Shown piece after piece: positions 10,701 to 24,140 of a stretch of 64,000 bases of DNA; the stretch's first letter is position 1, and the number at the start of each line of letters is the position of its first letter. The stretch lies in contig JALMGJ010000006.1 in NCBI GenBank assembly GCA_023362775.1, positions 18,415,501 to 18,479,500 on the forward strand. The letters run 5' to 3'. Below the pieces are notes generated by a model. It did no database searches and was not told the DNA's origin. It worked only from the letters and a program-made list of their open reading frames with translations. The stretch comes from Charina bottae (lineage: Eukaryota > Chordata > Lepidosauria > Squamata > Charinaidae). The position numbers and the translations under genes were made by a program.

Positions 10701-13700
10701 TAGCTATTTCTGCTCTGACTCCTGGAGAGAACAGAACCCCACTGATGCAACCTATTCCCTTTCCTTCGTATTGGTTTTGTTCCAGTATAGCAAATATCAA
10801 ACTTGTCAAATATTCCCGTACGTACAAGATCCCATCACAGGTCAAGCATCTCTTGAAAATGCAGAAAACTGCTGAGAACTTGGTTACCACTGCAGAATAG
10901 CTGTGTGTAGGACTTCCTGCCTCCTGTGTCAAAAGACTTTGGTTGGCTTTGGGGCTGCCAGGGAGGAGGCAGATGGTCAAGCCCAAGAGGAAAAAGTTTG
11001 GAAGAACCACCTGGGCTCTGCATGCTGCAGTCGCAGCAGGAAGAAAGGATCTGTGCTGCTTTTTCCCAGCCCAGAAGCAATCTTCAGAAGCAACCTTCTG
11101 GGCTGGGAAAAAGGCATCAGGCAGTTTTCTCTCCCTTTGCAAGCCCTGTATGGAGATCCACTCCCTACCTGATGGATTTCCTTCTTCCTTTAAACTCAAC
11201 ACTTGTAGCAGGAGAAGTAGCAGCAAGGGCTGAGCTTAAAAGGAGAAGGGAAACGGTGTGTGCGTGTAGCTTTCTACATAAGATTTTCTTTCTGGAAAAG
11301 AAGAGCAAGGAACTACTTCTCCTGCTGCAAGTCTTGTTTTCTCCTAGCCCACAATAACTAATTGCTGTTCAGGTGGTGATATGTGTTACTTTCCACGCAG
11401 GCAGCATTTTCATTCGCTTGCTGCAGAGCCATGGTAAACGGATCACAGCTCAGAGGCTGGAGGAAAGCAGATTGTTGACTGGGTGTGGAGGAGCCCATCA
11501 TATTAAAAACGAGCTTGCACACATACGTGAAAGGACACACAAAAGAATCACGAAGGCAAACATTGAACATATGAGCCATAGGCAACCCATCAATCAGGTA
11601 CACTTGTCCAGCTTGCAGGAAATAAAAAATCTTCCCCTTTCTTTTTAATTGCTAAAATATTGTTAACATTGGAAAGTTTAACCTAAATATTTAGGTTAAT
11701 TGAACATATTTTTCTCTAGCTTGTCCATTGCCTCTTCTCCTTTCCTTAGGAAAAAATATTTTTCCCTATATTCCAATCTTCTTCTGAATAACTGATTGTC
11801 TGTGAACTAAACAGTGTCAACTTTTTTTTAAGGATTATTTATTTTATTTTATTCAATTCATGAGCCACCTGACTCCAAACTGACTCTGAGCAGCTCACAA
11901 TATAATAAACCATAAAAATACAATACAGAACAAAACACGGTGGGATCTGACCACTTTATACAAAAACATAGGCACAAACACACCCACCAAGCATCTCCAT
12001 CCATCTTAACCCAAAGCCTGGGAGAACCTCCAGGGCTTCAAAGCCTTATGGAACACCAACGTGGTGACAGCCACATGGATTTCAGGGGGGACCTGCGACA
12101 GAGAAGGCTTGCTTCCTGGGTTCCTATAGATAGCACTGTTTGATCAAAGGGACCCAGAGTGCACCAACTCTGCCAGTGTGTGCCAGCCAGGCAGAAACCA
12201 TGGGAGATAGACAGTCCCTCAAATAACCGGGCCATATGTAGAGCTTTATAGGTGATGCACCTGGAAGCAAACTAGAAGCCAGTGCAGCTTGTGAAGCAGA
12301 GATGTCACATGGGCATGCTCACGCCGCTGAATTATCTTCTTTAGAGAACACTGTGCTAAGATGATTATCTTTAAATGCTTTTTCTTTATAGTGGAGCCAT
12401 GTAACATTCTACATTAGAAACTCTCATCACTCACCCTCACTTTGTCTACGCCAGCCTGCAGACCTTTAGACCGCTCAAAATTCCCAGTCAATCGCAAGTA
12501 TTGGTAGCTGAATAGAAGTTAGAGAGAATGGAGTTACAATTGTTATGGAATTGTATGGAAGTTCTTGAATCCTTCTCCAACTCTGTTATAAATCACTGTC
12601 TGTTTTAAAACAAATTATCCCTCAACTTCAGTCTTCCACCCATAAGATGGAAACCTGAAAGTAGGGTTGTGACTTGTCATTTCTGCAAGAAAGAAGATGC
12701 AATACCGGTAGATGTAAATTTGCTGCACCTGACTGTGGGTAAATACAGCAAGTGAATGGTTACAAGTGAATGGAGTCACTTATAGGTAGAATTAACTGGA
12801 TGGTTCAAATGAAGACTTTAGGACAAAGATCAGCAATTTTTTCAAACACCAATAATTTAAAACATGGCTAAAACCCTACTTCAAAACCCTACCCTTAAAG
12901 GGGCGTGGTGGCTCAGCGGGTAAGACGCCAGGCTTATCGATCAGAAGATCGCAAGTTCGGAGGTTCAAATCCCTAGTCCCATGTGATGGAGTGAGCTTCC
13001 GCACTCACCCCAGCTCTTGCCAACCTAGCAATTCGAAAGCATGCAAATGCAAGTAGATTAATAGGTACCACTTCGGTGGGAAGGTAACAGCATTCCGCGT
13101 GCGTCATGCCGGCCACATGACTATGGAAGAATCTTCGGACAACACTGGCTCTTTGGTTAACAAACGGAGATGAGCACCGGCCCCTAGAGTCAGACACGAC
13201 TGCACAAATGTGCAGGGGGAACCTTTTTTTAAAAAAACCTACTAGATATGGTGTGATTTCAGTGAACATCTTTCTGACCTTGTAAAAACTCATGTGAGAG
13301 TAAACATGTTTCAAGATTTGTCATTCTCATGAAATATTTGATTAGTTTTTAAAGAAAATTGTAGATGCTGAGGTAATCATGCATAAACCTATTACCCCCT
13401 GCCTTGGGTTGAGGGGTCATGTCTTGAATTCAACAAGAAATTCCAAACTGGTTAGTTCTTGCAGTGATTTAACCTAGCACTCCAGGATGGAAATGGGTGA
13501 TTAGAGAAATTCATAGCCTTAGAAGCCACTAGAAATTCTTTAACTAATAAGAAGTTTCATTACTGGATCAACTCATTATAGACTCAGTATATAGTGACTT
13601 GTGCCTCTGTTTGAAAATATGCTTCCTGATGGAAAGAGATTCTTACCTTTGCAAGGTGGACCGTTTCAGAGCTTTTTCTACATCCATGTCGTCACTGCTA

Positions 13701-16700
13701 TAGTCTACGATTATGACATTGAAATAGGGGTCCTTAGTAATCCTATATAGCTTTTCCATGTCAAAAATGAACTGCTGCACCCAGCGGGCCTGGTTTTTCA
13801 CTGATCGATAGAAAAAGGAAAGGAACAGAAGCAAAGCAAAACCAGCATTAAGGCTGGACCGATGTGCCCCATGGACAAGACACCTATTCAAGCTAGGGAT
13901 AATTGTGACAAATTAGACATCTTACATGTATAAGATAGAAGACTTGCAGCTCCTGCCAAATCAGCAGGTGGGGACCATGGCCAAGTGGGCCTTTGCCCAG
14001 CATCAGCTAGTGTGCCAGTAGCAGCCTCACTTGGGACATAAAGACCTGACTGCACTGTCTTATGCTCTCATCACCACCAGATTAGGCTATTGCATCACAC
14101 CCTACATGGAATGCTTTAAAGGCCACCTGGAAGTTTTCGTTGGTGCAAATGCAGTGACCTGGAAGTATTGCTTTTCCATGAGGGGGTCGGCCTCTGGAAT
14201 GACCTCCCACTGGAGGTTGGTTTGTCCCTGACATTGTTTTCTGGAAAAAGCTGAATACAAAACGTTTTCAAAGTTCTTTTGGGGTGTGATGCCAGGTATT
14301 TGGGGTGTGATCCCAGGATCCCCGTTGGGGGAGATGGGCGGTAATATAAATTTAATAAAATAAATAAATAAATATTCTGTTATTGGGTTTTAAATGTATT
14401 TTCTGCATAGTTTTGGTATGATTGATAAATAAACATCGAAACACCAAGTATCCAATTACTAGGGTGGCTCAGTCCTAATACCTAAAGTTTAATATTTGCC
14501 TTATATCATTTGGTATATGTGACAGAGAATGCCTAGTGTCAGATGTGTGACTCTTGGAAAAACAGGAAAGAGACAGTGGCATTTATCAGATCCTGAGAGT
14601 TAGCACAAGAATAACTAGAGTTGCCAAATGTAAATCTAACATAAATTATGATGACTTAAATCTAGGAACAAATTGTGGCAGAAGCCTTTCATTCTCTTAT
14701 TTTGAACAGCTGATTAAATATAATTACTCTTGGGCAATAGGGAGGGCACCCAAGTCTATCATTCTCCCAGCTGTTATTTTGACAATATTCATAACATTCT
14801 GTTTAGCTTAAAGCTCTCAATTCTCCCCCATTACCAGGCACTATAAAGTGGACGACCGCACGGTGATTCCATGAGAAGCTTAATGGCCAGCACAGGACGG
14901 GCTCATTCACGCTGCTCATCAGGTGACGTCGGTGGCCCCACGCCAGGTCTTTCATATTGGCTTCCTCCTCTCCGCTGCCGCCACCGTGCCAGCCACGTGC
15001 ATAGACATATTCTGAGAAACGGACTAGTCGTTTCCCTTGATCCAACAGTTCCAGCTCCAGAAAGTAGCGGGTGCCCCGCAGGTGGTCCTGACGCTTCTCC
15101 ACATTCACAATGCGCTCTAACTGGAACCGCCTGGAAATGGTAACACGGTAGTTATATTCTGGGACTGGAGCTGGGGCTGACCAAGCATAACTCCACTGCC
15201 CTGACACACAGCAACTTGGCAAGATCTTCCCTGTATTTTCTGCCTGATTTATTTCAGTTTGGACTGCTAAAGACCCATCAGACATCCCTAAGACCTCCAT
15301 TATATTATCCTTCCTAAAATATCTATTTTTTCTACCCACTTTGTGGAATATCATCATGCTAGAGTTAAAAGCATTTGATGCTTTTGAACTTTGGTGTTGG
15401 AGAAGACTCCTGAGAATATCGTGGACAGTCAAGAAACCAAACCGATGGGTCATCGAACAAATCAACCCAGAGTTCTCACTTGAGGCACAAATGACCAGGC
15501 TCAAACTATCCTACTTCGGACACATTATGGAAGACCCAGCTCTCTGGAGAAGGCTCTGATGCTGGGAAAGGAGGAAGGAAAGAGAAGAAGAGGATGACCA
15601 GCAGCAAGGTGGGTGGACTCAGTTACAGTGGCAGTGAGTGCACCATTGGGAGACCTGAGAGAACAGGTTAGGGACAGATCGTCTTGGAGAAAATCTATCT
15701 ATGTGGTAGTTAGGAGTCGAAAATGGCTTGATAGCACATAATCAATCAATCAATCAATCAATCAATCTTTTACACATAATTTATCTATGTGAAGTGAGGG
15801 GCATGAGGACATTCTGTTGTAGCCCCTGTACTTTGGAACTCCTTGCCTCTAGAGATTTGAGCAGCCTCTTCCTGCTTGATATTTCACAAAACTGTTAAAA
15901 CACCACTATTCTACCATACTTTTGACCAAGATTGAATGTGACCATCTGGGGGATTTCTACTGATTGTATGGCCTTCTCTTTATTTTTATTCTGTATTTTT
16001 ATCTGGTTGTACACACTCAGAGTTCCCAAACTGGGGTGGGTTACAAAAAATGTGAAACAAACAAACATTTTCTTATATGCTACTCTAATCCAAAGGTCTC
16101 TAAGCGCCTTACAGACCTTCTTAAAAGCAATCAAAAGAACATAGTATGATTAAATTACAAATACAAAAATCCTATCCCTCAACACTCAAAACTATATACA
16201 GGGAAAAAATAGGTCCATAACAAGAAGGGTCCAGTTCTCATATCTATTCTGCCATCACAGCTCTCTACAAAAGCCATGTGTTAACGGCTTGTATTTGCAA
16301 CCTGTACGTGTCAATCGACTGCATGTGCCTCCTGGGAGGTGGGGTGCAGGCAACAGTATGTTGGCTTATAAGGTAGTCTTTAAATTAGATGTCTTAATTT
16401 GCATAGCACTGTATAAGCATACTTGGGGTAAAACTGAACACTGGTTGTGCTTGTAGCAGACTGGCTGAAATATGCCAAAACTGTATATAGCTGCCTTTTC
16501 TAGTCAGCAGTGAGTTCTTACAGATTTGGTTACATGATTCCAGATTCACATCTTTGGCACTCAACAGGTCTGACAACTAGAAATGTCTGAGTAGTAAAAA
16601 CAAAAGCAAAGTCCCCCACCCTACATGCTTTACCTAAGACTTCAGCAAAACATCATCACATTGAGGTCTGGGGTCATTCCTAACTACTTACCTAGGCCTA

Positions 16701-19700
16701 GATCATAGCTTTCCAAAGTGTGTGTTGCGACACACTACTGTGTCGCCTGTGGTGTCCTGGTCTGTCACTCAAAAAAACCTGGAAGCGCTGATGGGGGGAA
16801 CCGAAAGAAGCGGCACCCCTGCTAACCAGCGCCGCTGCCACCACTGTGGCGCTGATTGGCGGGGGTGCCGCTTCTTTCGGTTCCCCCCACCAGGGCTTCC
16901 AGGTTTTTTGCGCAACAGGCCAGGACACCGCAGGCCGCACTGCCGCCGGTGTGTGTCGCCAATGTGAAAAGTTTGGAAAGCTCTGGCCTAGATAATGCAT
17001 CTGCAATCCCCTTTTATGTTCTGTACTACAGTTCTCATTCTGTAAATATCAGAAAGACTGCAAGATCCCTTCTGTCTTACCCTTTGATCTTCTGGTTTAG
17101 TTTTTTAAGGAATACTTGAGCGACCATAACAGCTTCCTTCTCTTTTAAGAGCAGGTTCCCTGAAGTATTGCACTTCAAATCAATCCAGTCTGACCGTAAA
17201 GCTTGGAAGTCTATATTTCTTGCCTTGAAAGTCTGCCTCCAATTCACTACTGGATCAAACAAAAAAGCAGGAGGAGGAAATAAGTCGTCTTCATTTTCAT
17301 CTGCCTCTTCATCATCTTCTTCTTCCACTACTGTAGTGTGCTTTTTGTTTTGTGCTGCTTGGTGGGCAGAATCAGTCCTGACTTGCTGCTGGGAATCTAG
17401 ATCCATCCTACCCAAAACGACATTAGCAGTATCTGCAGCTTTATGTCGGGCTATGTATGACTCTACTTGATTAAACCATTGGTCCTCATGAATAGGCTGT
17501 TCCTGGAGGGTCGCCTTGCCAGTTTCTTGTTCAAGTCTTTGGGATTCCCTTCTACTTTTGGTGGGATCTAATGATGCTTTTTTGTTTCTGGTTGCATTAA
17601 AGCCTAACTGAGCTTGACTGGCTTCTCCTTCTGTTGAATTTCCATATTCCTTAGCCACCTTGGGCCTTTTGTTAGTCTGCAAATCCTTGCCTCCTTCTTT
17701 CCTCTTGGCTGTTGATCTGTGGACATTCCTGTCATGATCAGGAGGGTTTTGATTATATTCGTTGATGATCAAATGTGAGGTCCTTGCTGTAGAATAACTT
17801 TCTACTTTGGTTTTATATCTCTTCTCATCTTTCTTCTGTATCTTTTTGGTAACTGACAAGAGATTCCGATGCTTCTGAGGGGAATCAGCATAAACATTGC
17901 CATATTGTACAGCTGCAACATGATCTTTTTCAAGCTTTATCTCTTCTGCTTCTGGATCTAAATACTGAGCATCCTCTAAATTTTCTTCTTCATAAGCTGA
18001 AAGAAATCATACAGTTACAGAATATCCACTTTTCCTTTCTCTTATCTATATTCAATACTCTAAGGCACCTAAATAATAGAATATTAAGAATCTATTATAT
18101 AAATATCATTGTACTGAAATAACATATTGTACCAAAACTGAGAAGATGGAGCAAGAGATATGGCTAAATTTAATATGGTAAAGAACTGAGCTAGTTCTAT
18201 ATTAACACTTAATGGATATATTTTTAGTTTCTTAAAATGTCATCATTTAATCACTATTCTGTATATTCTCTTCTGATTCTATTAGCACTGATATATTTTT
18301 GGTTGTACTTCATCATATCTTCTGGTTGTTATATTTCACCAATAAATATTTTTTAAAAAGGACTCATAGAGTTACATATCTCCAGCAAAGGAGATCGTTA
18401 CCTTGTCGTGGTGCTGGAGCTTGAGCACCTCAATGAAACCATGAGCTAAACCGTGAAGGGACACCCAAGACGGGAAGGTCGTGGCAGAGAGGTCAGACTA
18501 AATACGATCCCTGGGGAAGGTAATGGCAACCCACCCCAGTATTCTTGCCATGAAAACTAAATGGATCAGTACAACCAAAGATATGTCGGTATACCATCGG
18601 AAGATGGGACTCCCAGGTCGGAAGATGGTCAAAATGCTACTGGGGAGGAACAGAGGATACGTTCAACTAGCCCCAGACGTGATGACGCAGCTAGCTCAAA
18701 GCCGAAAGGACGGCTAGCGGCCGACGGTGCTGGTGGTGAACGACGAATCCGATGTTCTAAAGATCAACACACCATAGGAACCTGGAATGTAAGATCTATG
18801 AGCCAGGGCAAATTGGATGTGGTTATTGGTGAGATGTCAAGATTAAATATAGACATTTTAGGTGTCAGTGAACTGAAATGGACTGGGATGGGTCACTTCA
18901 CATCAGATGACCACCAGATCTACTACTGTGGACAAGAGGACCACAGAAGAAATGGAGTAGCCTTCATAATTAATAATAAAGTGGCTAAAGCAGTGCTTGG
19001 ATACAATCCAAAAAACGATAGAATGATCTCAATTCGAATTCAGGGTAAGCCATTTAACATCACAGTGATCCAAATATACGCCCCAACCATAGATGCTGAA
19101 GAAGCAGAAGTAGATCAGTTCTATGAGGATCTGCAGCACCTACTAGATAATACACCAAAAAGAGATGTTATTTTCATTACAGGAGACTGGAATGCTAAGG
19201 TGGGTAGTCAGACGACACCTGGAATTACAGGCAAGCATGGTCTGGGAGAACAAAATGAAGCAGGACATAGGCTGATAGAATTTTGCCAAGACAACTCACT
19301 GTGCATAACAAACACTCTCTTCCAACAACCTAAAAGACGACTTTATACATGGACTTCACCAGATGGTCGACACCGAAATCAGATTGACTACATCCTTTGC
19401 AGCCAAAGGTGGCGGACATCTATACAGTCGGTAAAAACAAGACCTGGAGCTGACTGTAGTTCAGATCACGAACTTCTTATTGCAAAATTTAGAATCAGAC
19501 TAAAGAGAATAGGGAAGACCCACAGATCAGTTAGATATGAGCTCACTAATATTCCTAAGGAATATGCAGTGGAGGTGAAGAATAGATTTAAGGGACTAGA
19601 TTTAGTAGATAGGGTCCCAGAAGAACTATGGACAGAAGTTCGCAACATTGTTCAGGAGGCGGCAACAAAAAACGTCCCAAAGAAAAAGAAAACCAAGAAG

Positions 19701-21956
19701 GCAAGATGGCTGTCTGCTGAAACACTGGAAGTAGCCCAAGAAAGAAGGAAAGCAAAAGGCAACAGTGATAGGGGGAGATATGCCCAATTAAATGCAAAAT
19801 TCCAGAGGTTAGCCAGAAGAGATAAGGAATTATTTTTAAACAAGCAATGTGCGGAAGTGGAAGAAGACAATAGGATAGGAAGGACAAGAGACCTCTTCCA
19901 GAAAATTAGAAACATCGGAGGTAAATTCCAGGCAAAAATGGGTATGATCAAAAACAAAGATGGTAAGGACCTAACAGAAGCAGAAGAGATCAAGAAAAGG
20001 TGGCAAGAATATACGGAAGATCTGTATAGGAAGGATAATAATATTGGAGATAGCTTTGATGGTGTGGTCAGTGAGTTAGAGCCAGACATCCTGAAGAGTG
20101 AGGTTGAATGGGCCTTAAGAAGCATTGCTAATAACAAGGCAGCAGGAGACGACGGTATCCCAGCTGAACTGTTTAAAATCTTGCAAGATGATGCTGTCAA
20201 GGTGATGCATGCCATATGCCAGCAAATTTGGAAAACACAAGAATGGCCATCAGATTGGAAAAAATCAACTTATATCCCCATACCAAAAAAGGGAAGCACT
20301 AAAGAATGTTCAAACTATCGAACAGTGGCACTTATTTCACATGCCAGTAAGGTAATGCTCAAGATCTTGCAAGGTAGACTCCAGCAATTCATGGAGCGAG
20401 AATTGCCAGATGTACAAGCTGGGTTTAGAAAAGGCAGAGGAACTAGAGACCAAATTGCCAATATCCGCTGGGTAATGGAGAAAGCCAGGGAATTTCAGAA
20501 AAACATCTATTTCTGTTTTATTGACTATTCTAAAGCCTTTGACTGTGTGGATCATAACAAATTGTGGCAAGTTCTTGGTTGTATGGGGATACCACGTCAT
20601 CTTGTCTGCCTCCTGAGGAATCTGTATAACGACCAAGTAGCAACAGTAAGAACAGAGCACGGAACAACGGACTGGTTTAAGATTGGGAAAGGAGTACGGC
20701 AGGGTTGTATACTCTCACCCTACCTATTCAACCTGTACGCAGAACACATCATGCGACATGCTGGGCTTGAGGAATCCAAGGCTGGAGTTAAAATCGCTGG
20801 AAGAAACATTAACAATCTCAGATATGCAGATGATACCACTTTGATGGCTGAAAGCGAGGAGGAGTTGAGGAGCCTTATGACGAAGGTGAAAGAAGAAAGT
20901 GCAAAAGCTGGGCTGCAGTTAAACCTCAAAAAAACCAAGATTATGGCAACGAGCTTGATTGATGACTGGCAAATAGAGGGAGAAAAAGTGGAGGCAGTGA
21001 CAGACTTTGTATTTCTAGGCGCAAAGATTACTGCAGACGCTGACTGCAGCCAGGAAATCAGAAGACGTCTACTTCTTGGGAGGAGAGCAATGGCAAATCT
21101 TGATAAAATAGTTAAGAGCAGAGACATCACACTGACAACAAAGGTCCACATAGTTAAAGCAATGGTATTCCCTGTAGTAACCTATGGCTGCGAGAGCTGG
21201 ACCATAAGGAAGGCTGAGCGAAGGAAGATAGATGCTTTTGAACTGTGGTGTTGGAGGAAAATTCTGAGAGTGCCTTGGACTGCAAGAAGATCAAACCAGT
21301 CCATACTCCAGGAAATCAAGCCAGACTGCTCACTTGAGGGAATGATATTAAAGGCAAAACTGAAGTACTTTGGCCACATAATGAGAAGACAGGATACCCT
21401 GGAGAAGAAGCTGATGCTAGGAAAAGTGGAAGGCAAAAGGAAGAGGGGCCGACCAAGGGCAAGATGGATGGATGGTATTCTGGAGGTGACGGACTCAACC
21501 ATTGGGGAGCTGGGGATGGTGACGGCCGACAGAAAGCTCTGGCGTGGACTGGTCCATGAAGTCACGAAGAGTCGGAAACGACTGAACGAATAAACAACAA
21601 CAAAAGAGTTACATATGCCTGTTATTCTGTCTTCAAGTTTTGACTAAGCAATGAATTCAACCACTTCCCCATCCCACCTCACTTTCTGCCTTGCATCAAT
21701 CCATCCCCAAAGAGCTATTGCTTCTTAAGCTAAGAGATACACAAATGTTTTGGAAGAGTGTTTGGAAGATACACAAATGTTTTGGTAGAAAGTATAAGAG
21801 GGGCATTGTTACAAGTTGGGTAAAAAACTGAAGTGCTGAAAAAAACTGCATTTCTCACTTGACTATAGATAATGAACCCCGAGCATCTATATTAAAGGTG
21901 CTGAGTGTAGCCTACAAAAGCCTTGTGTATGGCCTCCAGAGAAGGGGAAAATTGTG

Positions 21957-21989
<33 letters not shown>

Positions 21990-24101
21990 CATCTTCCTTC
22001 CTTCCTTCCTACCTACCTACCTACCTACCTACCTACCTACCATCAATCATCTATCTCATACCAACAGCATTTATTTTTTGTTACATATACTGTAAGTTAA
22101 TGTAAATGAAACTAAATCAAACATATATTTTATTCTGGCTTCAACAACTATGCTTGGGAAGGCAGCCCCCAGCATGACACGCAAAAGTAAAGTTATCTTT
22201 CCACCCAGAAAATGTTATGCACCCCAGAAAAATAATAGCCTAATTTTCATTTCCAAAATAGGTGTGTTAAAGCTATATAATATATTTCAACCAAGATCTT
22301 TGATGGGATTTCACTTTTATTTTTAAGCATTATTTTTTAAATAAAAAACTAAAATGCAGCTTCTGGAAGGGTGGCCAATTTGCTCATTGTAATAGTGCAG
22401 AAATAGGATATTTTCCCAGTATAAATTCTGCTTGTTTGATTTTTTCAAGGGAAAAAATGAAGGCATTCTCAAGTTTTCTATTGATGCAGTTTTTGTATTT
22501 TGAACAAAGAAAGAGATATATGCTTCCACATGAGCCAAACATCTTGTCCAAATTAGCAATTTATTCATTGTGGATGCAAGAGATAAAGAATCACCTCTTA
22601 GGATTTAATCTATTGCTGACTTTACATTTTTTAAAGATTTATCAGTCTTAAAGCACAAGAGAGAGAAATGTGAAGCTAGCTTTCACATCTGCGATAAAGA
22701 TACATACCTTGTATTTTTGATTCTTCTTCCAAATTCTCTTCTGGTGGATCCATTTGCATGTACTTGGAAAATCCATACCTGCAAGATTTATAAGCATGCC
22801 AACTGCTTCATATTGCCAGCATTTAACATCCCCTCTTACTCTGATATTTCTTCAGCTTCTGGAAGCTATTTTATACAACCCAAAGAATCAAGTGATAATG
22901 GTTTTCCCAAAGTGTGCCACTTTCAAGCTTCAGACAACCAGTTGTATTCTTTTATCTTTCCCAAAAGACAGAAAAATGACATGTCAGAGAATTCTCAGTT
23001 GTACTTTTCTACTGGATCAGTTAATTTTTAATGTTCGTGGGAGATTCATCTCAGGCAGGGGCAATCCCAGAAACTGTGCCAACAAATTCTGGCAGCCAAC
23101 CCCTGACAAATGAATCCCCACTATTTTTTAATCAAAAAACAAAATTAAAAGGTGCATAACTCTTTTCGATTTTATTTTAGTTTTAATGCACCAAAACTAA
23201 TAAACACATCAAAACAAAAATTCTCCCAACCTTGGAAGTCCTAGTCTTGTCTACTTTGGTGATTTACTTTATGATTCCGTTCACTGTATTTGCTTTTTTT
23301 TTTTTTTTTTTTTAAAAAGAAGTATATCTCCAGCCAATCCAAATCTGTCTCTGATCTAAGAACATTCTTAAAATGTAATTCATTGCTTGCAGTCTGATAA
23401 TTATACAATCTATGAAAATCTCATTTAATTCTGCTGGATGTTTAACTGGCCTTCATCTTGTAACAATATGCCACTTTTATTCTTTGCATTTGTTTTACTT
23501 AACAGCCTAGTCTATTTGTTTTTGCAGTTTATTCCAAAATAAATTAGGATATAATTAAATTATTTATAACCTTAAAGTACTAATTCTCTCATTTATGCAA
23601 ATTGCACCTAATCCATTTGAATTACCAGACATTTAGATAAATAGAAGTGTGATTTACCAACTGTTATTAGAAACAAATAGAATGGATGAGCAAAAGTCAC
23701 TTAGCGGGAACTTAATTATAACAAATTTCAATTGTAACTTTAGACTCGTTCTGTGCAAGTTCTTTTTCTACATAGATATGGCAAGTGCAGTTATAGCATG
23801 GCAAACATAAATGTATTTTTTGCTATTGTGTGTATGTATCTGTGTGTGCCCTCAAGTCACCCTTGGTTCCTGGTGACTTCCTGGATTCCCTGCAGTTTTC
23901 TTGGCAACATTTTCAGAAGTGGCTGAGAAAGGGTGTCACCCAGCTGGCTTCGTGCCTAAGGCAGAACTAGAACTCATGGACTCCTGGTTTCTAGCCTGGT
24001 GCCTTAAATACTACACCAAACTGGCTCTCATTGCTATTGTATACCTGAAGGAAGTGATACATCCTTCGAAAAATACATATACATACATATATGCGCGCGT
24101 G

Positions 24102-24140
<39 letters not shown>

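Larger units (their letters stand above)
21617..23844. other. Introns 13 and 12, unannotated parts
   Basis: Outside exon 13 (22708-22778) and two simple repeats, only AT-rich unique sequence is seen. Confidence 0.5.

Noticed and set aside
10585..11226. Minus open frame of 213 codons
   Set aside because: No domain, low-complexity leucine start, and overlapping frames on both strands; more likely part of the unexplained repeat-like block.
19652..20215. Antisense open frame of 187 codons inside the BovB element, and similar ones nearby
   Set aside because: Shadow frames of the intact 1010-codon BovB ORF.
22011..22042. CRISPR-like regular repeats, here and at other tandem repeats
   Set aside because: Simple microsatellites without spacers in a vertebrate genome.
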